The position numbers and the translations under genes are program-made. From Acidobacteriota bacterium (lineage in GTDB: Bacteria; Actinomycetota; Actinomycetes; Actinomycetales; Microbacteriaceae), in NCBI GenBank assembly GCA_019352055.1, contig JABBOB010000028.1, positions 1-38,185 on the forward strand: DNA of 38,185 bases. Direction: 5' to 3'. Of the stretch, positions 38,169 to 38,185 are shown piece after piece. The notes under the pieces are model-generated. The model searched no databases, was not told the origin of the DNA, and saw only the letters and a program-made list of their open reading frames with translations. Position 1 is the stretch's first letter, and each line of letters opens with the position of its first letter.

Positions 38169-38185
38169 CGTGAAGGCCGGAAACC

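Overview
The window is 38 kb of very GC-rich, gene-dense chromosome from an actinobacterium, most likely a member of the Microbacteriaceae (Micrococcales). The evidence is the gene content (DUF3117, DUF3107, UPF0182, DUF2342, AdnA/AdnB and an actinobacterial DapD), frequent GTG starts, many TANNNT -10 boxes 6-7 nt before start codons (leaderless mRNAs), and a gene order that, from memory, matches two M. tuberculosis blocks (around Rv1177-Rv1232 and Rv3193c-Rv3211) placed side by side. It is core chromosome. I see no prophage, transposase, CRISPR array or rRNA.

Layout, left to right. (1) 1-1.3 kb: the 5' part of an FTR1/EfeU iron permease with a DtxR/IdeR-type iron box, divergent from a small membrane protein and the 7Fe ferredoxin FdxA. 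(2) 1.4-6.2 kb: citrate synthase, then divergent dapD and dapE of the succinylase lysine/DAP pathway, then a GT-C-like membrane protein. (3) 6.2-7.5 kb: DUF3117, an O-methyltransferase and TatB. (4) 7.5-8.8 kb: a LysR regulator facing two tiny unassigned ORFs across a perfect T-N11-A palindrome. (5) 8.8-12.5 kb: a minus-strand cluster of an MgtE-like soluble CBS protein, DUF1003 and Mrp, then a general-stress-type membrane protein. (6) 12.5-13.8 kb: the only accessory-looking segment, an AbiEi-like/DUF559 endonuclease-type gene bracketed by two related palindromes, with a perfect 57-bp tandem repeat at its 3' end. (7) 13.8-18.5 kb: an EEP phosphodiesterase, small hydrolase and Xaa-Pro aminopeptidase operon, a PHP phosphoesterase and a GNAT acetyltransferase. 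(8) 18.7-21.7 kb: a DEAD-box helicase, a ferritin-like protein, a small membrane protein and DUF3107. (9) 21.8-31.9 kb: the DNA-end-processing block adnA-adnB, an APH-fold pseudokinase, nudC and uvrD2. (10) 31.7-38.2 kb: a ThiF/cyclodehydratase-like protein, DUF2342, a PDZ/S16 protease, UPF0182 and an initiator tRNA.

The genes are mostly housekeeping: iron and redox, lysine/peptidoglycan precursor supply, protein export, Fe-S assembly, double-strand-break processing and NAD metabolite clean-up. Promoter architecture is unusually legible. Fifteen protein genes carry a TANNNT hexamer 6-7 nt before the start codon, two divergent pairs appear to share an overlapping or symmetric -10, and three genes share a GGGATACTGG promoter core. 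Several proteins have lost residues that normally define their family (APH-like pseudokinase, zinc-ribbon-less NudC, AdnA motor, Mrp without CxxC). Two convergent pairs overlap in their coding sequence, one by 167 bp.
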